Translations under genes and position numbers: made by a program
Assembly (NCBI GenBank): GCA_038872535.1
Contig: JAVZJY010000002.1
Location: forward strand, 31,765 to 95,764
DNA from: JASEJA01 sp038872535
Lineage (GTDB): Archaea; Thermoproteota; Bathyarchaeia; Bathyarchaeales; Bathycorpusculaceae
Length of the DNA stretch: 64,000 nucleotides
Reading direction: 5' to 3'
Notes under the pieces: model-generated
Database searches by the model: none
Told to the model about the DNA's origin: nothing
What the model saw: only the letters and a program-made list of their open reading frames with translations
In this document: piece after piece, positions 42,750 to 52,158 of the stretch
Numbering within the stretch: the first letter of the stretch is position 1
How the letters are laid out: each line of letters begins with the position of its first letter

Positions 42750-43133
42750 ATGACGCAAATGATGGATGAATACAGAAGAGGATGGGCGCATCGATACTTG
42801 CGAGAGGCAAAGGCAGAGCTTGAAGCGGCAAGAAAATTGCCCTACATGGCTCCAACCCTAATTTTAGAAGCCGTCAGAAAAGCTCGAAACGCCATTTATT
42901 ACAGCCTTGGAGAACCAGCATTCGTAGAAATTGCCATAAGAGAAGCCGCAGAAAAACCCCAATCAATAAGCGACCCCGTATTAAAATTCTTGGTGCAAAT
43001 CGAAGAAATGATGCAGCAACTCGCCCAAATGGGAGAAGTGAATGGAGAAATAACTATGAAAAGGGCAGACAATTTAGTTCAATTGGCCTCAGACATAGTT
43101 GAAACTTTAACTGGAGAAAAAATAGAGGATTAA
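42750..43133 (+). CDS. Hypothetical protein, HEPN-like helical fold
   Basis: A 127-residue all-helical protein: HRYLREAKAELEAARKLPY near the N terminus and AVRKARNAIYYSLGEPAFVE near residue 41. The pattern resembles HEPN-type proteins (helical bundles often binding nucleotides or RNA) but the R-x4-6-H motif is not visible, so the assignment is weak. It starts 44 bases after rps17e and ends 5 bases before the convergent aminotransferase gene. Confidence 0.5.
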   Translation: MTQMMDEYRRGWAHRYLREAKAELEAARKLPYMAPTLILEAVRKARNAIYYSLGEPAFVEIAIREAAEKPQSISDPVLKFLVQIEEMMQQLAQMGEVNGEITMKRADNLVQLASDIVETLTGEKIED

Positions 43134-43138
43134 AGAAA

Positions 43139-44311
43139 TTATCGTTTTTCGAGAGCCTTGGATATGCTGTCCAAAGCCTTTTTAATATTCTCAATAGAGT
43201 TGGCAAAGGACAAACGCAAATAGCCTTCGCCGTATTTTCCGAAGGATGTGCCGGGTAAAACAGCCACACCAGCTTCATTAAGTAAGTAATCTCCAAGTTT
43301 GCGACAGTCCATTCCTGTTCCTTTTATGTTGGGAAATACATAGAAGGCTCCGCGGGGTTTTTTACATGTTATTCCCTTAATCTTGTTTAAACCAGAAACT
43401 ATGACTTCCCTTCTTTTTCTAAATTCGGAAACCATCTTTTCTACTTCATTTTGGGGTCCTTTCAAAGCTTCAATACCAGCCATCTGGATGAAAGTGCATG
43501 TGCAAGAGTTAGAGTTGGTCATGAGTTGGGCGAATTTTTGGGCTAAGTCTTTTCGCATTACACCATAGCCAAGTCTCCAACCTGTCATAGCATAGGTTTT
43601 CGAAAAACCATCCAGTATAATCGTTTTCTCTTTCATTTCTGGAAGCGAAGCGATGCTTTCATGCTCGCCCTCATAGATTATTCTGCTATAAATTTCGTCG
43701 GAAAGTACAAGCACATCATCTCTGTTTGAAACGCAATCAGCTACAACTTTCAAGTCTTCCTTAGTCAAAACGCCGCCAGTTGGGTTTTCCGGAGAATTCA
43801 GAATAATCATTTTAGTCTTTTTTGTTATCTTCTTCTTGACATATTCATGGTCCATCCTAAAATCGTTTTCTTCCAAAAGCGGTATGGGCACAGGTTTAGC
43901 TCCAACAAAATTTATGACAGACTCATAAATTGGAAAGCCTGGGTTTGGATACAAAACCTCCTCGCCAGGATTTACACATGCAAGAATGGCGAAAAACATT
44001 ATTGGTTTTGCGCCTGGTGTCACAACAACCTCTTCAGGTTCAACCTTTATTCTTCTGGTTTTAGAAATGTATTCGGCAATTGTTTCTCTTAGCTCTGGAA
44101 TTCCAGCGGATGGAACATAATGGGTGTAACCTTCATAGAGGGCTTTCACGGCGGCTTCTTTAATGTTCTTAGGCGTGTCAAAATCTGGTTCACCTATTTC
44201 CAAATGCACAATGTCTTTCCCCTGTTTTTCCAAGGCTTTTGCTTTTGCAAGCACTTCAAAGGCTGTTTCTGTTCCTAAAGTTTCCATTCTCTTCGCAAAG
44301 ATAGAACTCAC
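43139..44311 (-). CDS. PLP-dependent aminotransferase, class I/II (AspC-like)
   Basis: The 390-residue enzyme has the fold-type I pattern: LEIGEPDFDTPKNIKEAA near residue 37, NSPENPTGGVLTKEDL near 172, and PLP lysine in DGFSKTYAMTGWRLGYG near 233. Aspartate or broad-specificity amino-acid:2-oxoacid transamination is most likely. The glyoxylate-reductase gene on the same strand lies upstream (89 bases), which could place this enzyme in serine-hydroxypyruvate conversion (inference). Confidence 0.87.
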   Translation of the reverse strand: MSSIFAKRMETLGTETAFEVLAKAKALEKQGKDIVHLEIGEPDFDTPKNIKEAAVKALYEGYTHYVPSAGIPELRETIAEYISKTRRIKVEPEEVVVTPGAKPIMFFAILACVNPGEEVLYPNPGFPIYESVINFVGAKPVPIPLLEENDFRMDHEYVKKKITKKTKMIILNSPENPTGGVLTKEDLKVVADCVSNRDDVLVLSDEIYSRIIYEGEHESIASLPEMKEKTIILDGFSKTYAMTGWRLGYGVMRKDLAQKFAQLMTNSNSCTCTFIQMAGIEALKGPQNEVEKMVSEFRKRREVIVSGLNKIKGITCKKPRGAFYVFPNIKGTGMDCRKLGDYLLNEAGVAVLPGTSFGKYGEGYLRLSFANSIENIKKALDSISKALEKR

Positions 44312-44400
44312 TCAAATCACCTTTTATTTTTGAAGAGAAAAAGAAAGGTAAAAACAAGGGATATTTAAACTATTGCACTAAAATTGACCCTAAATCCATG

Positions 44401-45402
44401 TTAAAATTGCTTTTGTAACGGTCTAACTTTCATTACTTCTGGGTTAACTAAGTTCGGAGGTTTTTTCCCTTCAAAGAATGCCACTAAATTTTCTGCAACC
44501 ATTTCAGCCATTCTAGAGCGAGTTTCATAGCTTGCACTAGATATGTGTGGGGCAACAACCACATTGTCAAGTTTTAGTAAAGGATTATCCATGGGTGTTG
44601 GTTCCTGTTCAAAAACGTCAAGGGCGGCGCCAGCTATTCTACCTTCTTTTAATGCGTGGTATAATGCTTTCTCGTCCACAACTGGTCCACGGGAGTTGTT
44701 TATTAGATAAGCGGTTTTCTTCATAAGTTTAAGTTTCTCTTCATTTATTAGGTGATAGGTTTCTTTCATCAGTGGAACATGGATGGTGACAAAATCTGAT
44801 TCCCTTAGAAGGGTGTCCATGTCAACCTTTTTTGCACCTAATTTTTCCATTTCTGGTCTAGGTACAACATCGTAAAAGAGGATTTTCATATCAAAACCCG
44901 TAGCTCTTTTTGCAACCGCAAAGCCGATTCTTCCAGCACCAACAACGCCTAATGTTGCGCCGTAAACGTCTCTGCCCTGCATCATCATAGGATGCCAACC
45001 AACCTTCCACTGTCCACTGCGAACATACTTGTCTGCTTCAACAACCCGTCTAGCCACAGCCAATAACAAAGCCCAAGCGAAATCTGCTGTTGTGTCTGTT
45101 AAAACTTCTGGCGTGTTTGTTACGTATATTCCTCTTTTTGTGGCTTCTGGAATGTCTATGTTGTCAAAGCCAACAGCCATCTGAGCAACAATCTTAAGTT
45201 TTGGCGCAGCATCAAAAACCTCAGCATCTATTTTGTCAGACAACAGCGTGGCAAGTGCATCAACCTTTCTAGCTTTTTCGATTATCACCTTTTTTGGCGG
45301 TGGAGCATATTCTGGCCAAACTTCAGTGTCAAAATGCTCCTTAATTATTTTAAGACCCCTTTCTGGAAGTTCACGTGTAACATAAACTTTTGGTTTTGAC
45401 AT
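44401..45402 (-). CDS. gyaR: Glyoxylate/hydroxypyruvate reductase (D-2-hydroxyacid dehydrogenase)
   Basis: NAD(P)H-dependent reduction of glyoxylate or hydroxypyruvate to glycolate or glycerate. The 333-residue protein shows the D-isomer dehydrogenase order: KIVAQMAVGFDNIDIPEA near residue 70, the Rossmann GVVGAGRIGFAVAKRA near 150, NNSRGPVVDEKAL near 230, and the catalytic His segment APHISSASYETR near 285. It is divergent from glycerate 2-kinase, with 97 bases between starts, a natural pathway pairing. Confidence 0.89.
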   Translation of the reverse strand: MSKPKVYVTRELPERGLKIIKEHFDTEVWPEYAPPPKKVIIEKARKVDALATLLSDKIDAEVFDAAPKLKIVAQMAVGFDNIDIPEATKRGIYVTNTPEVLTDTTADFAWALLLAVARRVVEADKYVRSGQWKVGWHPMMMQGRDVYGATLGVVGAGRIGFAVAKRATGFDMKILFYDVVPRPEMEKLGAKKVDMDTLLRESDFVTIHVPLMKETYHLINEEKLKLMKKTAYLINNSRGPVVDEKALYHALKEGRIAGAALDVFEQEPTPMDNPLLKLDNVVVAPHISSASYETRSRMAEMVAENLVAFFEGKKPPNLVNPEVMKVRPLQKQF

Positions 45403-45499
45403 TTAGACTCACCGAGCAAAGATTTGTGGAATTCTTTATTAATATTAGCTTATTACAATTACGCAGTTAACCATAAAAAATCAATGTTAGGGCAATCAA

Positions 45500-46876
45500 A
45501 TGATAACAATAAAGAATAAAGAAAAACTAATAGATAATGGCGAGACGCAACTTAACAGAAAAGCCAGAGAACTAGCACTAAAAAGCCTTGAATCTGCGCT
45601 GAATGCTGTTGACCCAAAACAGATAATAAAATCAAAGGTTTTATTGAAAAACTCAACTCTTCACGTGGATAAATATTCCTTTGATTTAAAGAAGTTCAGG
45701 AACGTTTATGTTATAGGTGGTGGCAAGGCAAGCGGTTCAATGGCTGAGGCTTTAGAACAGGTTTTAGGACGCCTAATAAGGATGGGGTTAGTTAACGTTC
45801 CTTACGGCAGTAAACACAAAACAGACATTATAGAACTTCATGAAGCAAGCCATCCCATTCCAAATGATTCAGGCGTGGAAGGAACTCGGCGCATGCTGGA
45901 AATAGCAGAAAAAGCGGAGGAAAACGATTTAATCATTTGTTTAATTTCTGGCGGAGGTTCAAGCCTCATGCCGTTGCCCCGTGGCGAAATAACAATAAAT
46001 GACAAGAAGGAAATAACAAACGCTTTGCTGAAGTGCGGTGCAACAATAAATGAGATTAACACTGTCAGAAAGCATATATCAAATTTCAAGGGAGGTTGGT
46101 TGGCAAAAAAGGCTTATCCCGCCACCATCCTAAACCTCATTTTATCAGATGTTGTTGGCGACCCATTAGATTTTATCGCATCAGGTCCAACAGTTCCAGA
46201 TTCCACAACCTTCAGCGACGCAATAAAAGTTTTGAAAAAATACGGATTGTGGGATAAGGTTCCGGCATCGGTCAGAAAAGTTCTGTTAGAAGGAGAGAAA
46301 GGCACAATTCCGGAAACACCAAAAGCCAATGATGAAGCCTTCAAGAAAGTCTTCAACGTAATTATTGGAAACAATAGACTTGCAAGCAAAACAGCCCAAG
46401 AATTCCTAAAATCTGAAGGATTAAACACGCTTTTGCTGACTGCAACATTAGAAGGCGAAGCCAGACACGTTGGAACCATGCTTGCCTCAATAGCCCATGA
46501 AGTTTATGTCTCAGGAAATCCAATCCCAAAACCAGCAGGCATAATTGCTGGAGGAGAAACCACAGTAACCATTACTGGAAAGGGTAAAGGAGGAAGAAAT
46601 CAAGAAATAGCCTTGGCAGCTGCATTAAAAATGAATGGAATGGATGGAGCTGTTTTGGCTTCAATAAGCACGGATGGCATAGATGGTCCAACAGATGTTG
46701 CAGGAGCAATAGTTGATGGAAAAACATTAACGAAGGCAGCGAAAAAGGGGTTAACTCCAGAGGAATATCTTGCTGAAAACAACTCCTACAATTTCTTCTC
46801 CAAACTTGAAGACTTAATTTTCACTGGTCAAACAGGCACAAACGTGAATGACATTTCAGTCATAATAGTCCTATAA
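45500..46876 (+). CDS. Glycerate 2-kinase (MOFRL family)
   Basis: Converts D-glycerate to 2-phosphoglycerate with ATP. The 458-residue protein matches the DUF4147/MOFRL layout: VYVIGGGKASGSMAEALE near residue 69, LISGGGSSLMPLPRGEITI near 150, VISDVVGDPLDFIASGP-like segment near 215, and the C-terminal MOFRL domain with GGETTVTITGKGKGGRNQE and STDGIDGPTDVAGAIVDG. A MoaD-like gene follows after 14 bases. Confidence 0.9.
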   Translation: MITIKNKEKLIDNGETQLNRKARELALKSLESALNAVDPKQIIKSKVLLKNSTLHVDKYSFDLKKFRNVYVIGGGKASGSMAEALEQVLGRLIRMGLVNVPYGSKHKTDIIELHEASHPIPNDSGVEGTRRMLEIAEKAEENDLIICLISGGGSSLMPLPRGEITINDKKEITNALLKCGATINEINTVRKHISNFKGGWLAKKAYPATILNLILSDVVGDPLDFIASGPTVPDSTTFSDAIKVLKKYGLWDKVPASVRKVLLEGEKGTIPETPKANDEAFKKVFNVIIGNNRLASKTAQEFLKSEGLNTLLLTATLEGEARHVGTMLASIAHEVYVSGNPIPKPAGIIAGGETTVTITGKGKGGRNQEIALAAALKMNGMDGAVLASISTDGIDGPTDVAGAIVDGKTLTKAAKKGLTPEEYLAENNSYNFFSKLEDLIFTGQTGTNVNDISVIIVL

Positions 46877-46890
46877 AGTGAGGAAACGAT

Positions 46891-47175
46891 ATGGTTGTAA
46901 CTGTGAATTTTATTGGAGTCTTTCGCACGATTTCAAATAGAGACAAAATCGACATCAAAATTGAAGACACCGTTACCTTAAAGGAGGTTATAAAGAAAAT
47001 AGTTGAAAAGTTTCCAACACTCAAGCGGACGCTAGTTGACCCAGAACTTGAAGACCCCAGACCAAATGCACTAATACTTGTAAATGGAAAGGAAATCAGC
47101 GTCTTAAACGGTTTAGAAACCCTTCTTAAGGATGGAGACGAAGTTGTTCTTATTCCAGTCATTCATGGAGGATAA
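46891..47175 (+). CDS. Ubiquitin-like small archaeal modifier / MoaD-ThiS family protein
   Basis: A 94-residue beta-grasp protein ending in Gly-Gly (VVLIPVIHGG), the terminus used for thiocarboxylate or isopeptide formation. Its core (NALILVNGKEISVLNGLETL) resembles archaeal SAMP/MoaD. Roles in molybdopterin synthesis, tRNA thiolation or protein conjugation are all possible. It lies between glycerate kinase (14 bases) and cofE (5 bases) on the same strand. Confidence 0.85.
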   Translation: MVVTVNFIGVFRTISNRDKIDIKIEDTVTLKEVIKKIVEKFPTLKRTLVDPELEDPRPNALILVNGKEISVLNGLETLLKDGDEVVLIPVIHGG

Positions 47176-47180
47176 ACATT

Positions 47181-47951
47181 ATGAGGCTTTATGCCGTCAA
47201 AATGAGAATAATAGGGCATAATGATGATTTGACTGATGTTATCATTGAAGACATAAAGAAACAGGGCTTAAAGCTTGAAGACAATGACATACTGGCTTTA
47301 ACTTCAAAAGTTATTGCTCACGTGGAAAATCGACTAGTAAAATTGAGCGAAGTTAAACCTTCAAGGAAAGCAAAAGAGTTGGCAAAACATTTTTCCTTAC
47401 AGCCAACATTCGCAGAGCTAATTTTACGAGAAGCAGACAAAATTTATGGAGGAGTCGAAAAAGCTGTTTTGACGCTTAAGAATGGAATTTTAACCGCCAA
47501 CGCCGGAATAGACAACAAAAACGCTCCCATAGATTATGCAATTTTATGGCCAAGCGACCCTAAAAAATGGGCGAAACGCCTAAGAGATGACATTAAAAAT
47601 AGGACAGGTAAGCGAGTTGCTGTTTTAATTGTTGACAGTGGCTTAGTACCGCTTAGAAAGGGCACTGTTGGTTTGGCTCTGGCTGTGGCTGGTTTTAAAC
47701 CCATAAAAGATAGAAGAGGAGAGAAGGATATTTATGGAAAGCCAATAATCATCACACAGCATGCCGTTGCAGATGATTTGGCTTCTGCAGCACATTTTCT
47801 AATGAGTGAAGCGGCGGAGAGAACGCCTCTAGTGATTATTAAGGGTGCTGGTGTGGATTTTGATGATGGTGTTTATGGTTCCGAGGATATGGCTATGCCT
47901 CAGAAAGAGTGTATTTTCATGGGTACTTTTCTTGCTGAGCATCGGTATTAA
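47181..47951 (+). CDS. cofE: Coenzyme F420-0:L-glutamate ligase
   Basis: Adds glutamates to F420-0 with GTP, the last step of coenzyme F420 synthesis. The 256-residue protein shows DILALTSKVIAHVENRLVKL near residue 40, GIDNKNAPIDYAILWPSDP near 110, and a VLIVDSGLVPLRKGTVGLAL segment near 150. It implies that the organism makes F420. The last 35 bases overlap the convergent ECF gene. Confidence 0.9.
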   Translation: MRLYAVKMRIIGHNDDLTDVIIEDIKKQGLKLEDNDILALTSKVIAHVENRLVKLSEVKPSRKAKELAKHFSLQPTFAELILREADKIYGGVEKAVLTLKNGILTANAGIDNKNAPIDYAILWPSDPKKWAKRLRDDIKNRTGKRVAVLIVDSGLVPLRKGTVGLALAVAGFKPIKDRRGEKDIYGKPIIITQHAVADDLASAAHFLMSEAAERTPLVIIKGAGVDFDDGVYGSEDMAMPQKECIFMGTFLAEHRY

Positions 47952-48666
47952 TAAGGAGCGTTAAATTTGCAGACTTCAAAATTTTGTGTAAAGTTGTTCC
48001 AATAAGCGTTCCCATTAATGCGATGAGTACCCGTTCAACAGGGTAAATGAATGTTAAAAATTGCCATGTCGCCATCCAACCATTTATATCTGCCATAAAA
48101 ATAGGCCATGCAAGAACTTCGAAAACTAAGGAACCAGCAATTTGGCCAGCCAAAGTTGACGTAAGAGAGGTTACGAAAAAAGCTTGAAAAAGCTTTGAAA
48201 CACTTTTAGAGTTCAAATTTCTGATGGCTTTGAATTGTAATGGCGAAATGAGAATGAGAAAACCAACTATTTGAAACCACATTAACGGCGGATAAAGCCA
48301 AAAGGGACCTACAAAAGGGTAAAAACCGAAAAGAAACAGTAGCGAAAAGTAAGTGAAGGCGCAGAGGCTTCGCTTGCGAAGGTAAAGCATGCCAGAACAC
48401 AATGCTGTAACGACACCGGAAACTAAACTTGGCGGAGAAAAAGCACCAGCAAAGGAAACAATTGTTCCGCCTAAAATGGCGGACAATGCGCCTACATATG
48501 GACCGAGCATTATACCCATTATGGGAGCCATTATTGCAGCTGCTGTGATGGTTTTGCCGGGCAAACCAATTATAGGAGATACGGGTATGAAGCCGAAGAC
48601 TGCGTATAGCGCTGTGAAACAGACGGTTAAAGCCACATTTTTTGCTGAAGGTTTTTTGTTGAGCAT
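47917..48666 (-). CDS. ECF transporter S component-like membrane protein
   Basis: About six hydrophobic helices; the start (VALTVCFTALYAVFGFIPVS) and the following GKTITAAAIMAPIMGIMLGP region resemble substrate-binding S components of energy-coupling factor transporters for vitamins or cofactors. No ATPase (EcfA) or EcfT gene is nearby, so the partner would be encoded elsewhere. The 3' end runs 35 bases into cofE on the opposite strand. Confidence 0.75.
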   Translation of the reverse strand: MLNKKPSAKNVALTVCFTALYAVFGFIPVSPIIGLPGKTITAAAIMAPIMGIMLGPYVGALSAILGGTIVSFAGAFSPPSLVSGVVTALCSGMLYLRKRSLCAFTYFSLLFLFGFYPFVGPFWLYPPLMWFQIVGFLILISPLQFKAIRNLNSKSVSKLFQAFFVTSLTSTLAGQIAGSLVFEVLAWPIFMADINGWMATWQFLTFIYPVERVLIALMGTLIGTTLHKILKSANLTLLINTDAQQEKYP

Positions 48667-48738
48667 TACTTTGAAACTTCCATTTGTTTTATGGAAAGAT
48701 AATTATTTTGTAACTGTTAATGTTTATAAAGGAACAGC

Positions 48739-49533
48739 ATGCCTCGCTCAATAATTACTTTGACAACAGATTTCGGTTTAAAAGACCCTTATGTAGCGGA
48801 AATGAAAGCTGTCATTTTAAGCATAAATCCAAAAGCCATTGTTGTTGACGTAACTCATGAGATAGAAAAGTTTAATGTGCGAGCGGGCGCCTATGTTTTA
48901 GCTTCAGTCGCCCAATATTTTCCTAAAGGAACAGTCCACATTGCCGTTGTTGATCCGGGTGTAGGAACAGAAAGACGTTCCATACTCGTGCAGACAAAAA
49001 ATGCGTTCTACATTGGACCAGACAATGGTGTATTAGCTTTAGCTGTAAAAAATCAAGGAATAGAACATGTTTACGAGATAAGAAATAGGAGACTTATGAT
49101 GCCAAAAATTTCTAACACTTTCCATGGAAGAGACATTTTCGCGCCAGCAGCCGCCCATTTGACAAAAGGGAAAAAACCAGCAGAATATGGACCAGAAATT
49201 TATGAGATTGTAACTCCAAAATTTGCGAAGGTAGTTCGGCGAGGCAGCGTATTTGTTGGTGAAGTTTTGCATACGGACAGTTTTGGAAATGTCATAACAA
49301 ATTTCGGAGAGAAGGAGCTTAAAGCACTGAAAGTTAGGGATATGGTTGATTTGGAAGTTAAAAGTGTCAAATTAAAGTTGAAGCTTTGCAAAGCCTATGC
49401 GGAAGTTGAGGCGTATAAGCCGTTAGCTATTATTGGGAGCCACGATTTTTTGGAAATTTCCATAAATCAGGGAAATGCTGCCAAAACCTTCAAAGCAAAA
49501 GTTGGGGATAAGATTAAACTTTATCGGTCTTAG
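48739..49533 (+). CDS. SAM hydroxide adenosyltransferase (DUF62 family)
   Basis: Hydrolyses S-adenosylmethionine to adenosine and methionine in its characterised relatives. The 264-residue protein has TLTTDFGLKDPYVAEMKAVI at the N terminus, VDPGVGTERRS near residue 75, and FHGRDIFAPAAAHL near 128; the Asp-Arg-His residues of the hydroxide-using branch are all seen, which separates it from fluorinases. The stop overlaps the convergent nadM gene by 20 bases. Confidence 0.87.
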   Translation: MPRSIITLTTDFGLKDPYVAEMKAVILSINPKAIVVDVTHEIEKFNVRAGAYVLASVAQYFPKGTVHIAVVDPGVGTERRSILVQTKNAFYIGPDNGVLALAVKNQGIEHVYEIRNRRLMMPKISNTFHGRDIFAPAAAHLTKGKKPAEYGPEIYEIVTPKFAKVVRRGSVFVGEVLHTDSFGNVITNFGEKELKALKVRDMVDLEVKSVKLKLKLCKAYAEVEAYKPLAIIGSHDFLEISINQGNAAKTFKAKVGDKIKLYRS

Positions 49534-50038
49534 TTAAATCCCGAAGTCTGTTGATTCCGTCAATCTCCTTTATGAAGGCAGCAACACTTTTTGGAACAAG
49601 TTTCTCCCAACTCTCGTCTTTCAACATTCTTGCCCTAATTTCGGTTGACGAATAAAGCTTTCTTTCATGAAAACGGATGGCTTTAACCTTATAATTGGCT
49701 TCTAAAAAGAGTCGGCGAGTTAAAGGCTCATTAGAATAAACTACGCTGAAAGGTGGAGTATAACCTTCTACTGCAGCAACCCACATCATATGCAAATGCA
49801 CATCTGGCACCGGCACAATCCAAACCCTTGAATAGTCTATTTTTGCTTCTTCCAAAGCCTTCCGAATCATAATCAGCCTTTCTCCAGCAGTGAATGGATT
49901 GTCAATGCGGTGGCTGTATTGAGCACTGCCAATAACAATAACCAACTCGTCAACCTCCCTCAAAATATCTTTTATTGCGCCAAGATGCCCCAAATGAAAA
50001 GGCTGAAAGCGTCCAACATAAAGTCCACGCTTAATCAT
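49514..50038 (-). CDS. nadM: Nicotinamide-nucleotide adenylyltransferase
   Basis: Makes NAD from NMN and ATP. The nucleotidylyl-transferase motif GRFQPFHLGHL starts at residue 7 when translation begins at ATG 50038, which has GAGGGA four to five bases upstream; a longer frame start at 50080 lacks a site. The C-terminal SSTEIRARM motif matches ISSTxxR. Length about 174 is typical of archaeal NadM. nadC lies 4.7 kb away. Confidence 0.92.
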   Translation of the reverse strand: MIKRGLYVGRFQPFHLGHLGAIKDILREVDELVIVIGSAQYSHRIDNPFTAGERLIMIRKALEEAKIDYSRVWIVPVPDVHLHMMWVAAVEGYTPPFSVVYSNEPLTRRLFLEANYKVKAIRFHERKLYSSTEIRARMLKDESWEKLVPKSVAAFIKEIDGINRLRDLTKTDKV

Positions 50039-50108
50039 TAAATCCCTCGCTTTTTGGTGTATCCACCCCACATTTATCATTTACGATTCATATCTCACAT
50101 AATTCCAG

Positions 50109-50705
50109 CTAACTTTTGCTTTCTTCAACTCTGTTTAACACAAATTCAACTGGAAATAAAAGCAGTTTTCTGCCGTTTAAGAAAATTTCTCTTTTAGAAG
50201 TAAAACCTCTTCTCTCTCGCTTCAAAATTTGAAGCTTAACGTCTAAGCCGCCTCCATACCCGCCTAAGGTGAAGTCTGAGCAGACAACCCTATGACATGG
50301 AACAAGTGGCGCAAAAGGGTTCATGGCCATAACGTTGCCAACAGCCCTTGGACCCCCACCCACCGCTTTAGCAATTGCCCCATAAGAGGTCACATATCCC
50401 GTTGGAATTAAGAGCGCAGTTTGGATAACTCTTCTTGTATAATTTGGCAAATGTTTTGTGGCTAAAGAGAAACTAGCCGATACATTCTTTCCATCGTAAA
50501 TGTCCTTTAAAACAGTCACTACGTACTCAGCAAAATCTGAAGGTTTCTCTGACTGTTGAAAGGGAACATTAAATGGAATGCTCCTCAAAAGACTTTGCAG
50601 AGCCTTTTGCTGGTTGAAAGCAAAGGTTGTCGCAAAAATCTCTTCGCCGTCAAAGGCAACTCCAAACCAGACGCTATCCAATTCTTTAATGTAAAGGTTT
50701 ATCAT
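50109..50705 (-). CDS. ogt: Methylated-DNA-protein-cysteine methyltransferase
   Basis: Repairs O6-methylguanine by transfer to its own cysteine. The active-site PCHRV is near residue 139, preceded by GYVTSYGAIAKAVGGGPRAV (helix-turn-helix with the arginine finger) and followed by GGYGGGLDVKLQILKRE. The N-terminal domain is diverged, as usual in archaea. Length 198, upstream of nadM on the same strand after about 70 bases. Confidence 0.92.
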   Translation of the reverse strand: MINLYIKELDSVWFGVAFDGEEIFATTFAFNQQKALQSLLRSIPFNVPFQQSEKPSDFAEYVVTVLKDIYDGKNVSASFSLATKHLPNYTRRVIQTALLIPTGYVTSYGAIAKAVGGGPRAVGNVMAMNPFAPLVPCHRVVCSDFTLGGYGGGLDVKLQILKRERRGFTSKREIFLNGRKLLLFPVEFVLNRVEESKS

Positions 50706-50808
50706 TTCACTTCAGCCTTTTAAAATGTTAGGGTAAGGTAGGTATTTAGCTATGCGGTGTACGAAAATGGAAAGCGATATTATTTATGACTAATCAACGT
50801 ATATAAAC

Positions 50809-52100
50809 GTGAAAAGAGGCATAAAATTGGAGTCTTTCAAGATACTTCCAGTTCTAGTCTGTAGAAAGGGTCAAGTTAACGAAAATTTCATGGGTAAAAG
50901 GATAGAGCAACTTAGAGAAAAATTGAAAATTAACGTCCAAATCTTAGAGCATGCTGTCATTAATGAGGAAAAGGAGGTTTCCCCTTAAAGGAACGTTTGG
51001 CGGAGACAGATGCCATTCTCATTTACAAGCCTCATCTTGGCTTAGGCGATTGCATAATAAAAATCTCCGAGTATGGCCTTCCAACGATTCTTTTCAATGA
51101 TGAGGGAATGGTGAATAATCCTCTTGATGCCTTGGAGTACATTTATCCTGCAGCAAAGGTTTGGGTTGCCGTTGACTATCAAGACTTAAACAATTATTTA
51201 GGGGCTCTTTTGGCAAAGAAAAAAATGGAACAGACAAAAATTCTGGTTTTAAACGCTGATTACGCCCATTGGCAAAGATTCATATGCCGTGTTCATGGAG
51301 GCCGTGAAACAATTAAAGAAAAGCTTGGGGTAACGCTGGAATACGTGGAAAGCGAAGAGGTTATTCGAAGATGGCAAAGCATAGATGAAAGACGTGTTAA
51401 GCCTTTAGTGGAGAAATGGGTGAAAGAGGCGGAAATGGTTGTTGAGCCAGAAGAAAAAGACTTGGTTAGCGTTGCAAAACTTTACTTGGTTATGGAGGAT
51501 TTGATGAAAGAGAAAGATGCACAGGCTTTAACTATGGCTTATGGAGACAATCCATTACCAGTCCCGTGTTTCGCATACACTAACTTAAGAGATGAGGGTT
51601 TCCCAGCAGCATGCGAAGCAGACATAATTTCGCTTTTGTCAATGGTAATTCTTCACTATTTAGCAGATAAACCATGTTTTATAGGTAACACATTCGTTGA
51701 CACTAAAGACGACACGTTAATCCTAAGCCATTGCGTGTGTCCCAGAAAAATGGAAGGATACAACGCAAAAGCGGCGCCTTATAGGTTAAGGCGTTATCAT
51801 AGAGAAAAGTTTACTGGAAGCCTAACAGCCTTCGTGGAAATAAAGAAGGGACAAGAAGTTACTATATGCCGCTTGAGTGGGGATTTGAAAAGCATGATAA
51901 TTGCGAGAGGCGTAATTGTAAATTGTGCGGATATGGATGCTGAGGAATATTGTAGAGTGACTGTTAAAGTGAAAGTTGCAAATCCAAGGGAATTCATCCA
52001 TAAAACTTCGGGAAACCATCATGTCATGGTTTATGGCAATTATAGGGAACAATTGAAAAGGCTGAACGATGTTTTAGGCATAACAACAATAGAAGTGTAA
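50809..52100 (+). pseudogene. L-fucose/arabinose isomerase-family protein with a -1 frameshift
   Basis: A 59-codon reading frame (GTG 50809 to TAA 50988) carries the N-terminal Rossmann strand (FKILPVLVCRKGQVNENF); the rest of the protein continues in another frame from about 50985 (LKERLAETDAILIYKPHLGL). One extra C in the CCCC run at 50981-50984 would join both into about 430 residues. The main part has DNPLPVPCFAYTNLRDEGFP and PCFIGNTFVDTKDDTLILSH, matching sugar isomerases (COG2407). The break may be a real mutation, a recoding site or an assembly error. TTG 50997 as a separate start is poorly supported. Confidence 0.72.
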
Positions 52101-52158
52101 AAAGTTTTAAGATTAAGTTTAATAAGTTGCTTGCGTATATGACGGAAAAGGTGAGAGT

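Noticed and set aside
50970..51000. Canonical -1 programmed frameshift heptamer in the sugar isomerase
   Set aside because: The zero-frame codons GTT TCC CCT do not fit X XXY YYZ, and the SD-like sequence is closer than in known -1 sites. A recoding event is not excluded but is not supported by motif.
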